Source of the DNA: Globisporangium splendens
Taxonomy: Eukaryota > Oomycota > Peronosporomycetes > Pythiales > Pythiaceae
Reading direction: 5' to 3'
DNA length: 64,000 nucleotides
Assembly (NCBI GenBank): GCA_006386115.1
Contig: VFIW01000003.1
Coordinates: 248,001-312,000 of the forward strand
The translations under genes and the position numbers were made by a program. A model generated the notes under the pieces. It was given only the letters and a program-made list of their open reading frames with translations. It was not told the DNA's origin and did no database searches. Every line of letters begins with the position of its first letter. Positions within the stretch are counted from its first letter, which is position 1. Shown here piece after piece: positions 53,673-63,860 of the stretch.

Positions 53673-55361
53673 CGCGTCGCTGTCCCTGCTGTCGCCTTCT
53701 CTCTGTTATCTTATGACTTCACCGCGTATCTGCCTGTACAAATCCGGAGATTGTGCTAGTTTTTCGGTCGAGAAAAGCCGCTTGAGTCGTGGCTGCGCGC
53801 AGCTCGTACCGAAGGATCCAGACGCGCCTCTGCGGTAGATGCTGCTGTGTGGGTGCGGGTGATGCGTGCGGCCCTGTTGAATGAACTCCCGCCGTCCGCG
53901 CTTCATACACACGCGGAAATGCCGCGACGCTGACAGAAATGCTTATTGCTTGCTTCGAGTCGAGCAGGAACCAAAGAAAGACAGTTCGCACGGCTCAATG
54001 ATTTGCTATAAACATGGCGATGGAGATGGCTCATTGGCTGAAAATGGGCGTCGCGCGATGATGGAGGAGACACACTGTGCTACGTTACTACCTGCTTTTG
54101 AGATAGAGTCAAAACACGGTGCAAAAGTGCATTTTCTAAAGAATATTTGTATTGGTTTTGTAAAAAGCACACCTTGTTTTGAGAAATATTGGTAGTTGGG
54201 AGCGGGACCATGTGGACGGGATTTTCATTCGTGGAGACTCCAGTTTTTCTTCACTTTTGTTCCTTGGACTGCGCTCTATTACTCATGCGTGCACACTGAT
54301 AATCTCTTTAGTGGATTGTGCGAATTGCTGAGTTGACCCGCGACCAGTGGATCATTTTGATCCGTGCATTCAAATCCGGAGCCGCATCATCTTGGCGGTC
54401 GTGTGCGGATTGTGCACATTGATGTGTGTCAAACCCAGAGGTTCCCTTTGGTTTGACATTGCACCTCTGAGGTGCACTCTGTATTAATTGACTCACATCC
54501 ATCACTCCGAGTGGGAAGTCAGTGCGAAAAACAGGCGGCAAAGCCGTCGGACCCCATAATCTTACGCTGCAGTAAATATCGAAACCATCCACAAAATTCA
54601 ATTATCGAGGATAACTGGCTAGCAGCACTATCAGTAAATGTTCTTCTGCTTTGTTGCAATTTAAGCTGCATGTGTAATACGTACATCGCTATTGAGAGGG
54701 AATTGGGAGAGGATGGGTCCCTTTCGATTAAGTATACCCTGCGATACTTCATCGAGGTGCTACAGTAAATGCAAGTTCAACTTGCACACCATCCTGTTCA
54801 ACACGAGTGCGCGCTTCCTGGCGGGACGAACGACAGGAAAATGGGCTGTGCGTTGACTCTCGTTCGAGCTGCTTCGCTTGAGCGAGTGAGCGAGTGAGCG
54901 CGGGCGATTGCAAGGCTCACGTCGTTAACGAGCGCCGCGTTCGTCGAACGCGCACACTTCGAAGGACTCTGACTCCATTTGGGCATCGTCGTCTGCGACT
55001 TGGCCTTCAACAAGCGCTCATTGCTTTGCTTCTGCGCGCAGTCGACATGCCCGTAGGCAGCAAGACATTTGATTATCGGCGTGTTGAACGCGCGCAGAAG
55101 CAGATTCATGAGCGCAGCATTAGCCAAGTCCGATGCACAACATCAGTGACCTCAGTATGCTCAGCCATGATGTGCTCCCGTCTTGAAGTCTTGATGTGCG
55201 CGCCGAACGCATTTGCGAGGTATGAGCAGCACGTGAGATGCACTGTGCGTGAGTGAATGCTTATATTAATGTTATGGTGACCCCGTGTTTGTCGAGGAGA
55301 GCCCTATAGTAGCAGACACTGGCGCGGCAGTGCGCGCATCATGTCTCTTCTTCTGAGAGGT
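53673..55361. other. 1.7-kb region without an assignable gene
   Basis: It holds the BT1-gene promoter on the left. A tandem gagcgagtgagc motif lies near 54875-54900, and a long inverted-looking stretch with gcagtcgacatgcccg lies near 55035. A minus-strand open frame of 97 codons at 54601-54308 (RLWGPTALPPVFRTDFPLGV) has weak coding character and no recognised family. Nothing firm can be called. Confidence 0.4.
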
Positions 55362-55934
55362 TTACACTTGACCGATTGTCGTGCTGTTTTGCGTTTCAAA
55401 TTTGCGGTTGCGCGACGTTCTAGCTTCGCCGAAGCTGACATCTTGCGCGGCTGGAAGCGCGCCACTTGTCTGGACCACTTTGGTCGTGAACAGGATCGAG
55501 ACGAGGAAACAGACGAAGGTGAAGAACATGGTCACGACGGACGCGACGATGTTCGAGCAGCTGAACGAGCACGCTTCCTGCAAGATGGTCTTGAGCTCAT
55601 TGCCAGCCGTGCAGATACCGTCACCTGCTGGATAGAGCGCGACGGTAATGGCGGCGGCAAACGTGAAGATGAGGAACATGGCGTCGAAGACGATGAGCGT
55701 GTTCATGCTTGGCAGACGGTGCTTCTTGATATCAAAGAAAATGACTCGAGCCGAGGTACAAAGGATCACCAAGATACTTGTGGTGACGAGGAAGTTCGCT
55801 TGGCTTGCCGAGTGGTATTCCTCATCGCCGAAGACGCACAGCTTGACACCACGTGAGTTTGCGGTCGCGACCGAGATGATGGCAAACAGAATCGAGAGGC
55901 TGCGAATGGCTAGAGGAACATGCTCGGACACCAT
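55362..55934 (-). CDS. Four-helix MARVEL-like membrane protein
   Basis: The frame is open from further upstream, but the ATG at 55934 (MVSEHVPLAIRSLSILFAII) begins exactly at a membrane segment, giving 190 aa. Four hydrophobic helices are visible (SLSILFAIISVATA, FLVTTSILVILCTSA, LIVFDAMFLIFTFAAAITVA, IVASVVTMFFTFVCFLVSI). An extracellular Cys pair region (GDGICTAGNELKTILQEACS) lies between helices 3 and 4, the usual MARVEL layout. The C-terminus is short, hydrophilic and cytosolic. MARVEL proteins organise cholesterol-rich membrane patches and vesicle or eisosome formation. The start of the next plus-strand gene is 443 bp away, so they are divergent neighbours. Confidence 0.7.
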   Translation of the reverse strand: MVSEHVPLAIRSLSILFAIISVATANSRGVKLCVFGDEEYHSASQANFLVTTSILVILCTSARVIFFDIKKHRLPSMNTLIVFDAMFLIFTFAAAITVALYPAGDGICTAGNELKTILQEACSFSCSNIVASVVTMFFTFVCFLVSILFTTKVVQTSGALPAAQDVSFGEARTSRNRKFETQNSTTIGQV

Positions 55935-56377
55935 TTTTGAGATTGAAGGGCGGAGTTTGGTGGCAATTGATCTGCTGCACTTGATCCCTTTGGGCTCAGT
56001 TCGGAAATATGCTGAAGAACGAGCAGCAAGAGTACAATGCCAAGCGGTGCTGCATGACAAGGTGAGTGCTACTCGCACTAAAGATACTGGCTACAAACAG
56101 GATATCTCGTCTTCCTCGCGCTCGGATGACAAAGATCTTTTCAGTGGAAAGATACACAAGGTGCTTTTTCAAGGCTCGGAATTCATCAAATGCTGATCTG
56201 ATCTGACAGCTATTTGCAGATTAAGCTCCGAGACTGGGCGAAAGGAAAACATCGACTCGAACCATTGATCCGGAGAGCATGATATGGATTCACCCAAGAT
56301 TGGACTAGAATAGCTTCGGCGTGGTCTAAAGTGAGAAGGTTCTTCAAAGAGAAAGCGCAATCTGTCCCTGAGTGCAA
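55935..56377. other. Divergent intergenic region
   Basis: 443 bp lie between the start codons of the MARVEL-like gene and the coiled-coil/LRR gene. No motif is recognised and the promoters are assumed to lie here. Confidence 0.5.
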
Positions 56378-57976
56378 ATGTCCAAGGCAGCAGAAGTATC
56401 ATTTCGGTTGCAGCCCGTTCCAGCCGACAAAAGCCAAGCCAAACCAAGTATCTCGAACTCTACAGATTTCGACAGCGACGATTCCAGGGATGATTCTTCT
56501 TCAGGTAGCGAGTCAGAAGACCCAAGCGGCAGCGACAACAGCGAGGAAGAAGAAGAGCCAGGAGTCGTGGCAAAAATCTCCAATGCATTTAAAGCAAAGC
56601 AGCAGCGCTTACTCGACAAACGCCGCCACCCGGTCTTGGAATGGAAACAAGCTGCTCGTTGGAATGAAGAGAATGATCGCGGTCTCGCACTTGCCGAAGA
56701 AAGTCGACGGCGCAAAGAAGAACGCGTAGCAGAAAAAGCCACCGTCCGGGAACGAAGAGTTAAGCGGAAAGCCCAACGAAAAATCAACAAACTGAAAGAA
56801 ATAGAATACCGAGAGCTGTTGCAGAGCTATGACGATCGTCTGGTTCGAACTGAAAAGCGGACAGAGCTACTCACCAAGTTTTCCATCGAAAGTCGGGCTA
56901 AAGAAAAGAAGGATACTGCTGATCAATTTCTGGCTTGTCAGTTAGAACAAGAAAGACAAGCAGCGCAAAAGGTAATTTCTTGCGACGCTTGTGGTTTAAT
57001 TTATCGTGTAAAGCTCCTCCAACTGATAAAATGTCCTCGTTGCTCATGCCAATAGATTAAAGACTTGCAAAATGAAGACCAGCTTCGACAATTAGAGGTA
57101 TCACGCCACCTGCAGCATTCTATTGACACTGCCGACGAAATCGGGTGTCGGTCTGGCATTCTTCCGTCAATGAATGCACCAGCGCCAGTCGCACTGGATG
57201 AACAAGATGAGACGTCAAGCCTACTGATCCTTCGTGTGAACCCACCTGAAAGCACGCCACCACGGTCAGCCTCAACAACAGCGTTGCCGTCAGTTCAGAA
57301 GACTAATGGCGAGGCACCTTCAACTTCGGGAAATCAGAGAACAGGGAAGCGAGCAGCCCTCGTTCGAGTAGCATCAACAACGGTGGTTCCCAAGAGGTTG
57401 TTCTTCACCGCGAACCTCAAGCGGTTCAAGCACACCGAAGAAGTTCGTGGGGAATCGATTGGTGACCGTGGCGGAGTCGAGTTAGCCCGATCTCTTTTGA
57501 CTGGCGCATGCCCACGTGTAAAGCGTATTTATTTGGGCTGGAATCATATCAAGTACCCTGGGATTGCTGCGCTTGCAGATTGTTTTATTCGAGGCGCATG
57601 CGGGCAATTGCAGATTCTGGATCTCCGCTGCAACACCATCGATGCGAAAAGCTTCCAAGAGATCTTAAGCGTGCTTGAAAAAGGAGGTCTTCCTGAGCCT
57701 CTGGATTTGATTCTGCAAGGGAATGTCATCGGCGACGATGGAGCAAAAGCTATGGCTCATGCGATGCTGAAAGGGACACTGCAGGCACTGCGACTCATTG
57801 ACGTGAGGCAAAGCAAGATCCGAAACGCTGGTGTGCAGGCAATTTGGAATGTATTCGCGTCGCAATGCTTCAAACGATATTGTCCGAAGCTGCAGCTTTT
57901 GGACATGCGACGCAATGATGCCAGTGGATCCTTAACGAGATCCTTCTGCCCATGCCTGCCATACTTGGAGTTCTAG
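56378..57976 (+). CDS. Coiled-coil protein with C-terminal leucine-rich repeats
   Basis: Exon 1, 56378-56971, and exon 2, 57056-57976, give about 504 aa. The start is MSKAAEVSFRLQPVPADKS, followed by a Ser/Asp/Glu stretch and about 130 residues of charged coiled coil (EESRRRKEERVAEKATVRER, LVRTEKRTELLTKF). Exon 2 adds DLQNEDQLRQLEV, a Ser/Thr/Pro linker, then RNI/NLRC-type ribonuclease-inhibitor repeats: GDRGGVELARSLLTGACPRV, RIYLGWNHIKYPGIAALAD, LQILDLRCNTIDAKSFQEI, LILQGNVIGDDGAKAMAHAM and LQLLDMRRND. These repeats bind proteins. If the 84-nt intron were kept, the frame would end in VISCDACGLIY and KCPRCSC, a zinc-ribbon-like tail. The cellular role is unknown; flagellar or scaffold functions are typical of such protist proteins. 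Confidence 0.75.
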
Positions 57977-57987
57977 GGCTATGCAAG

Positions 57988-58581
57988 CTATTCGTCAAGT
58001 CTACCCGTCCCTGGCTGCATGAACAATGCTGAGGCGTTCTTGATCTCTTGGGTCCTGTGGGAAAGAAAGCAATCCAACATAGCATCACTCTTCAAGCTCA
58101 GTGAACAACGTGCGGTGACCCACATGCTTCGAATGAGCAAATTGTGATTGATCGCTGACACAGACTCTGGTAAGCGAAGTGTAGGCTGATCGATGCCCAG
58201 GTTTTTCAACGCTGTGTAGAAAAAGAAGACATGAGAAGAAGCTCACGAGAATGAAGCATAGATGTAGCCAACACACCTTGATCATATTGCTCAGGCGTGA
58301 TGTATCCTCGCTCGGTGACATCGAATGCAGCAAACATGGCTTCCAGATCATGCTCTTCGAAGAAAGGAACCTGTACACGCCGCGGTGACAAGCAATCAAT
58401 TCTTTATACGGCAAGAGCATGCACTCAGCGACCATGGATCAATTACGTGAGCTTGGGACTGCTTGGTGCGTTGGATCTCGGCGAGATGCTGAGCCAGGAA
58501 CTGGCGTGGGTTCTCTGGCCGGTGGAACAGCAAGAGTGTGCCCATGCTTTCGAAGAGCTCCTTGATCCCATGGATTTGCAT
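57988..58581 (-). CDS. EFCAB10: EFCAB10-like protein (RIIa/DPY30-type helix plus EF-hand)
   Basis: Exons are 58581-58447, 58370-58277 and 58211-57988; a further in-frame intron near the end is possible. Exon 1 has MQIHGIKELFESMGTLLLFH followed by RPENPRQFLAQHLAEIQ, matching the dimerisation helix pair of EFCAB10 (h-h-E-L-h-x-x-h-x-x-L-L-F-x-R-P-E-x-P-R-x-F-L). Exon 2 gives VPFFEEHDLEAMFAAFDVTE and RGYITPEQYDQ, one EF-hand-like helix-loop-helix. Exon 3 starts ALKNLGID as in the family. A second frame immediately upstream (ATG 58665, MSAMMLQRKSTIRPKGLNMK) overlaps the ATG at 58581 and may be the true N-terminus if a one-base shift is an error. RIIa-like domains anchor proteins in the flagellar axoneme, consistent with zoospores. 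Confidence 0.72.
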
Positions 58582-58886
58582 GCAGATCGGCGCGCACTTT
58601 GGGGTCTTTCATATTCAAGCCCTTCGGTCGGATCGTGCTCTTCCGCTGCAGCATCATTGCAGACATTTTCGATCGCGCTTCCTTCTCAATCGTTGAGCTA
58701 GAGAAACGACTGATATTAGCGCCGAGCAAAGCTCACTGAACGGCCCTTCGCTGGTTATTATTCTTGGAAAAGGCGTGCGGCTTCGTTCGTTTCACTGCCA
58801 GCTGGCACAGCGTTGCTTGTGCTGTGTTTATTTCTTTATCAGTTCATTTTGATAATGTATGAGAGAGAGACAGACTGTTCCTCGCT
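58582..58886. other. Short interval between two minus-strand genes
   Basis: About 300 bp carry the possible N-terminal extension of the EFCAB10-like gene (58665-58582) and the 3' flank of ATP23. Nothing else is seen. Confidence 0.5.
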
Positions 58887-59862
58887 CTATTGAGGAAACG
58901 GACTCTTGTCGTGATAGCACTGGTCGAACATCTTGTCCACCTCCGCGCGCGCCTGGTTCGGGAACATCGACTACCGCATACTTTGCGTTAGAAGGCATAC
59001 ACACGGAGAAATGCCCACACACGAGTCAACAAACGTACTTTGGTCGATCGCACCGCATGTTCTCGTACGCAGCGCGTATGCAGCCAACTGGAGCTTTTCC
59101 GGAAAAACTCGACGTCAGGCAGCATCGACGCCAGGATGTGCGCCTTCTGGTAGCACTCGGACTCGCGCGCCGAGCGGATCTCACTGCGCAATAGCACGCA
59201 ATTGTCCACACGCATAAAGAAATGCATACAACCAAAGCATGCACACGCACATATACACAATGCGCACCTGCACGCCAAGAGATCGGACTTGGTGATGTCC
59301 ATTTTGCGCACTGTAAACTGTGGAAGCGCATACCAAAGTTAGAGAACCGATAGTGCATCCCGCAGCATGCCACTAAACCGATATACGCACATCGTAGGCG
59401 TGGATGAGCTCGTGCACCATGGTTTCCTCTACTTCGCGCGCCGAGTGCAGTCGGTTCGCGCAAAACACGATCGTCGGTGGAGGTGCCGAGAAAAACGCGC
59501 GCGCTCGTCCTTCTGGTCCTGCAGCAAGCATTGAGTCCATCGCACGTAGACATGCCAATGCATTGCACATATGCACACACATACTACGCACCATCGTTTT
59601 TGCATTCGATGCAGACAAAGTCAATGGATTTCTTCTTCGTTGTCCCAGCAGCATCCGCTTGCTCCGCTTCCTCGACCAAGTGCTGCAAAAAGACACGAGC
59701 GCGCGTGACGCCATCAGCACCATTACCACAATATAAACTGCAGTATAATGATGCGCGGCAGATGCGCAAGTGCCGCACCTTGTTGATGATGTCGACGATG
59801 AGCTTGGGGCGGCGCTGCTTGAGCGCAGTGTGCACGGCGTCGTCGCACTCGTGCACCTCCAT
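58887..59862 (-). CDS. ATP23: Mitochondrial inner-membrane protease ATP23 (peptidase M76)
   Basis: Six exons, 59862-59779, 59682-59592, 59518-59391, 59317-59268, 59183-59039 and 58970-58887, give 193 aa; all phases agree. Exon 1 starts MEVHECDDAVHTALKQRRPK. Exon 2 ends SIDFVCIECKND (conserved Cys pair). Exon 3 has PTIVFCANRLHSAREVEETM followed by VHELIHAYD, the HExxH zinc-metalloprotease site. Exons 4-5 give the diagnostic ACSEIRSARES. Exon 5 has FFRKSSSWLHTRCVREHAV, and exon 6 ends MFDQCYHDKSPFPQ with the family's DxCYxDxxPF end. ATP23 processes mitochondrial Atp6 in yeast and helps assemble ATP synthase from the intermembrane space. No presequence is visible, as expected for a Cys-rich protein of that compartment. 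Its start is 142 bp from the divergent dehydrogenase gene. Confidence 0.93.
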
Positions 59863-60004
59863 GCTCGCTCGCTGTGTGCTCGATGCTGCGAGGGATGTCG
59901 CACACACAAAATGATGCGTTGCTGCGACCTTCGCGCAACCTCCAGTCGTCACACACTCTGTCCGTTTTGTGTCAGTCCTGCAGTCTACCTCGTCAAACTT
60001 GAAG

Positions 60005-61417
60005 ATGCGCTTCGACAATCGCGGTAAAAGGCGAGGCGTGTTCTCTGTATATGGAGAAGGCTTAATGCGCCTAACAGCGCTCTCTGTGTGATGCGACTGT
60101 AGTGGCGATTGTGACGGGCGCGGGCAACGGCCTCGGCCGCGCGTATGCCGCGTACCTCGGCGCGCGCGGCGCCAAGGTGCTTGTGAACGACACGGCGACG
60201 ACGCGCTGCGAGAAGACCAACACGACGAGCTACGCCGCCGACAAAGTGGTCGCGCAGCTGGGCGGAACGGAGCACGCGCTCGCGAACTACGACAGTGTCG
60301 TGGAAGGGCGCAAACTCGTGGACGCCGCAATGAACAAGTGTACGGGATCAGAGCCGAGTTGATGATTGCAGAGGCATGAGATCTTCAAAGGTGACGCTGT
60401 TGCGACTCGTATGATGTTTGTGTTTGCAGGGGGCCGCGTGGATATTGTTGTCAATAATGCTGGTACGAGTTGCATATCGATAAATATGTGGACATGTGGC
60501 AGGGCTGCTTGGGCTGACATTGACGTCGTCTCTGTGTATGCTTACAGGCATTGTGCGCGATACTTCCTTTGCAAGAATGAGCCAAGCGCAGTGGGATGCT
60601 GTGTACAAGGTTCACCTCGAAGGCACCATGAGGTAATGCCATAATAGCGGCGCATGGGCTGCTTTTCTTTAAGAATGTGTGCCATCATATGCTGACATAT
60701 GGCTTCGGCGGACAGCGTGACGAAGGCGTGTTGGGAGATTATGCGCGAGCAGAACTTTGGGCGGATCGTCAACATCTCGTCGGCGTCGGGGCTCTACGGG
60801 AACTTCGGCCAAGCCAACTACTCGGCTGCGAAGATGGGCATCGCGGGGCTCACGTTCACGCTGAGCAAGGAAGGTGCCAAGCGCAACGTGTTGTCGAATG
60901 TCGTGGCGCCACTCGCAGCCTCGCAGATGACTGACGGCATCGTCGAAGAAGAGCTCTTCAAGCTGCTCAAACCAGAGCACGTGGCTCCCTTTGTCGCGTA
61001 AGCCTTTCTGTCATTATTGGCATGGTGATGCATGCAGGTCTCCTGGACTAAATATCTGCTTGTTTGTATGGCTCCTAGGTACCTCTGCCATGAGAGCTGC
61101 ACGCGCAACGGGAACGTGTACGAAGTAGGGGCCGGTTGGGTGGCCAAAGTGCGTTGGGAGCGCTCTCGCGGTCTCGTGTTTCCTCCAAACGGCATGGAGC
61201 TCGACGACATTGCGGCGCAAATGGACGAAATCGAGGTGCGAGTGTATCCATTGTGTGGGTTTCATTTTAAAAATACTTGCGCAAGTTCAGCACATTCACT
61301 ATCGCGCCTGTCATCTTGTCGTCATTGTTGCAGAACTTCAATGTGGAGCCCAAGAGCTACCCGAACAGCCTCCAGGACTCGCTCGACCACATCCGCAGCC
61401 TCTTCAAGTTGGGCTGA
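60005..61417 (+). CDS. Peroxisomal MFE-2-type (17beta-HSD4) 3-hydroxyacyl-CoA dehydrogenase, single domain
   Basis: Seven exons, 60005-60023, 60103-60339, 60430-60462, 60548-60632, 60716-60997, 61079-61235 and 61334-61417, give 298 aa with every phase consistent. The start MRFDNR joins [20 protein letters not shown], the NAD-binding TGxxxGxG turn. Then [41 protein letters not shown] and [10 protein letters not shown] supply the SDR Ser, Tyr and Lys catalytic set. Together with [20 protein letters not shown] and a region like SLQDSLDHI this is the dehydrogenase unit of peroxisomal multifunctional enzyme 2. Animal MFE-2 continues into hydratase and SCP2 domains; here a stop follows at 61417 after FKLG, so only the dehydrogenase is made. 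No clear C-terminal peroxisomal PTS1 is present. Beta-oxidation of acyl-CoA is inferred. Confidence 0.9.
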
Positions 61418-61757
61418 AAGGGCATCATGGTGCGTGAAACCCACACTTGTTTTTAGTGAATATGCTGTTCTTACTGACAACGAAATAGCCATGGACGCCG
61501 TTTTGAATGCAACAGATCGATTTTGTCAGGCAACGATGCGTCAAGAATTCGGTAAAAAATGGTGCTGATCTTATCACTGATTACGATAAACCCTGATGAA
61601 TAAAAAAAGATGTCAACCACGCAGTACTCGGTCCACTCCTACAGGTCATTCAACCACAGCGTAGCGGACGCTTCTGTACTGGAGGTTGTCCTTAATAAAA
61701 TAATGTTGGGTGTAGTGTTCATTGTGCGTGCGTGTGTATGTGTGCTTCGCGCACGCT
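61418..61757. other. Intergenic between convergent genes
   Basis: This is the 3' flank of the dehydrogenase gene (a gatgaataaaaaaaga polyadenylation-like signal near 61595) and of the small minus-strand gene. No gene is seen. Confidence 0.5.
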
Positions 61758-62072
61758 TTACATCAACTTGGAGCTCGCGACGTCGAACGGGTTCTTGCTC
61801 TTCGCCGTCGTCTTCTTCGCGTCGCTGCCCCCGAGCAGGTACTCGAGCGAGTACACGTCCTTCACGTCCTTCTCCGTCTTCTTCTTGTTCGCGGCGTTGG
61901 GCTTCAGCAGCGTGTTGCTCGACACCTCGAACGGGTTCTTGCCGCCGTTCAGAGCCGCGAGGTTGAACTTCTCCGCGAGCGACGCGTCGGCGCTGCGGCG
62001 CAATGCGGCGGTCTCCGAGGCTACAGAGGACGCGGCGCGGGCCACCGTCGGGTTCGAGAGCACGCGCTTCAT
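61758..62072 (-). CDS. Small 104-aa conserved-looking protein, unknown
   Basis: A single-exon frame starts MKRVLSNPTVARAASSVASE and ends KNPFDVASSKLM. The protein contains two copies of a K-N-P-F-(E/D)-V segment (GGKNPFEVSSN and SKNPFDVASS), at about residues 44-52 and 91-98, suggesting an internal short repeat or binding motif. NPF motifs are recognised by EH domains of endocytic proteins, but an Arg/Ala/Ser-rich start could also be a mitochondrial presequence. Very biased codon use (C/G third positions) and a lack of stops support a real, well-expressed gene. No family is recognised. Confidence 0.65.
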   Translation of the reverse strand: MKRVLSNPTVARAASSVASETAALRRSADASLAEKFNLAALNGGKNPFEVSSNTLLKPNAANKKKTEKDVKDVYSLEYLLGGSDAKKTTAKSKNPFDVASSKLM

Positions 62073-63510
62073 ACTGGGAGGGAGGGACTGGTCTTCTTGA
62101 GAATGCAGCTTGCGCTCTACGCTGGAAATTGGGGAATGAAAGAAGAGTGCGAAGAAGAAACATGGAGAACACCGATCCGAGAGGCATGGATCGTCGAGAT
62201 CAGTTAAAACAATATCTTGGCGGGAGAGTTGGCTTGAAACGGTACTTCAACTTCGATCTGTATACTGCATTGAAGTGCAAGCACTGAAATATGGTACGAT
62301 TTAAAACTCCTTTTGGGGAAACTTGCGATGGCTTTTCTTCGTGCTCTTGCCTGGTCCGGCAACTGATAACCTGTGTAATACGATATTCAATCGTCAATGG
62401 GGTTGAAAATGACATTGATGTGTTGCGGATTGTATCGATCGACACTCTCATCGCCTTTGTAAATAAGTATCCTCTAGAAACTGTCTTCAACGATTCCAAA
62501 TGGTCCTGTTGCGCGTGTTCTCTTGCATGTTAAAAAACGACCAGTCGAGAAATCACTGTTGAGTATATGTCACAAGGCAGTGCAACTTGCCAAGAAACGA
62601 ATGGTGTGTGAGCTTCTTGCAGACGAGAGGTTGGTTCACTTGAACTTTCACTTTTGTAAACGACTGCATTCCCATCCCTCTTCGCGAGCACCAGACAGAG
62701 CGAAATGCGGCATCTAAACAGGCTCAGGCTAGCTCAGAGTATCAAAATGACTTCATGTCAGAAATTGAACGCCGGCAATTGCTTTTTATTGCTTGCCAGC
62801 CACTAGGATCCATTGCCATTCTTCTTATTAAACCCTGATCGGGTCGTGCGTGAATGTCGCTTGGAGTAGTGATTATTGGACAGCCACCCGTGTGCATGCA
62901 CTGTGTCCATCGCTTGCTTGGTCTGCGCGTGTTGTTGCGCGCTGTTCGTCTACCATTGGCTCCCACACTCCCATTCGCTGTCTGCTGCGCAAACGGTGCG
63001 CTTGCATGGTGCATGCACCGGTACCACGCCTTCCAAACGACAGGAATGAAGACTCCAAGTCATGCTGCTTGAAGGAGCAGATGGACCCGATATAAAGAGG
63101 GTGCTTTCGCTGGCAGCTTCATTTGGGTTCGAATGGGTTCACTGTACCTGTTTTATAGAGGTTTGAGATGTGCAATCAGACGCGGACTTTACCGAGAGCA
63201 AACTTTCTCGTGAAGGAGTACTGCACTCTTCTTATTAGCGCGCCGTCGATTACCCACCCACAGAAAACGCTTCGCAGGTCGTTCTCATTCGTCAGTGCAT
63301 GTGCACGCTCTAGGCGACCACTTTAATGTTTGTCTTCCGAACTGTCTTCCAAACACAAAAAAATGTTCGGAAGATAAGCATTGTTCGAGCGCATCGTGTT
63401 TAGTATCAAAACGGAATAGAAACAGTAAATTGTTTACTGTTGTCTTCCGACAATATATAGCGACGCGCATGTTCACAAAAGTGCTGCAAACTCAGTGCTG
63501 CGCGGGCACG
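62073..63510. other. 1.4-kb region without an assignable gene
   Basis: Only short frames are present, none with a motif. A plus-strand frame 62291-62533 (LRIVSIDTLIAFVNKYPLET) has weak coding character. A 12-nt word ttgtcttccgaa/c is repeated near 63330 and 63440. Confidence 0.45.
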
Positions 63511-63860
63511 ATGGATGACACTGGCAGTACGCAGCGCCTACTGCTGCGCTACTGCGCGCAGGCACTAGGACGAATACCGGAAGTAGCACAAAGATGCAGT
63601 CGGCTTACTCGAGAGGCAAGCGATTTGTTTGCGACAAGACCCATGTCTGTCGACACACAACGACGACTTTGAACGGCTGATGAAAGCCATTCGAGGAGCG
63701 CACTTGCGTGGTTCTCCGCATCAATGCGTAAATCACATTCCTGTGGCGGCATTGCCCTTTTGGAGCTAACTACTGACAATGTTATCGATGCGGCATGCTT
63801 CAGACCACTGCATTTGCGGATCCATGGCATGCATTCGCCGACATCATGACTTCTGCTTGA
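63511..63860 (+). CDS. Unknown small helical protein, possibly frame-broken
   Basis: ATG 63511 gives MDDTGSTQRLLLRYCAQALG, then RIPEVAQRCSRLTREASDLF and a stop at 63672. A second frame, one base offset, continues as DDFERLMKAIRGAHLRGSPH to 63727, where a gtaaat donor and a ttcag acceptor after a ctaac branch site join it to 63804-63860 (TTAFADPWHAFADIMTSA then stop). The two frames together read like one helical protein of about 95 residues. The offset near 63650 is either a one-base deletion, a sequencing error or an intron I cannot place. No family is recognised; a BLOC/mediator-type small helical subunit is possible but not supported. Confidence 0.45.

Noticed and set aside
54308..54601. 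Minus-strand frame RLWGPTALPPVFRTDFPLGV as a gene
   Set aside because: Weak coding character, no motif, no splice partner; left within the intergenic description.
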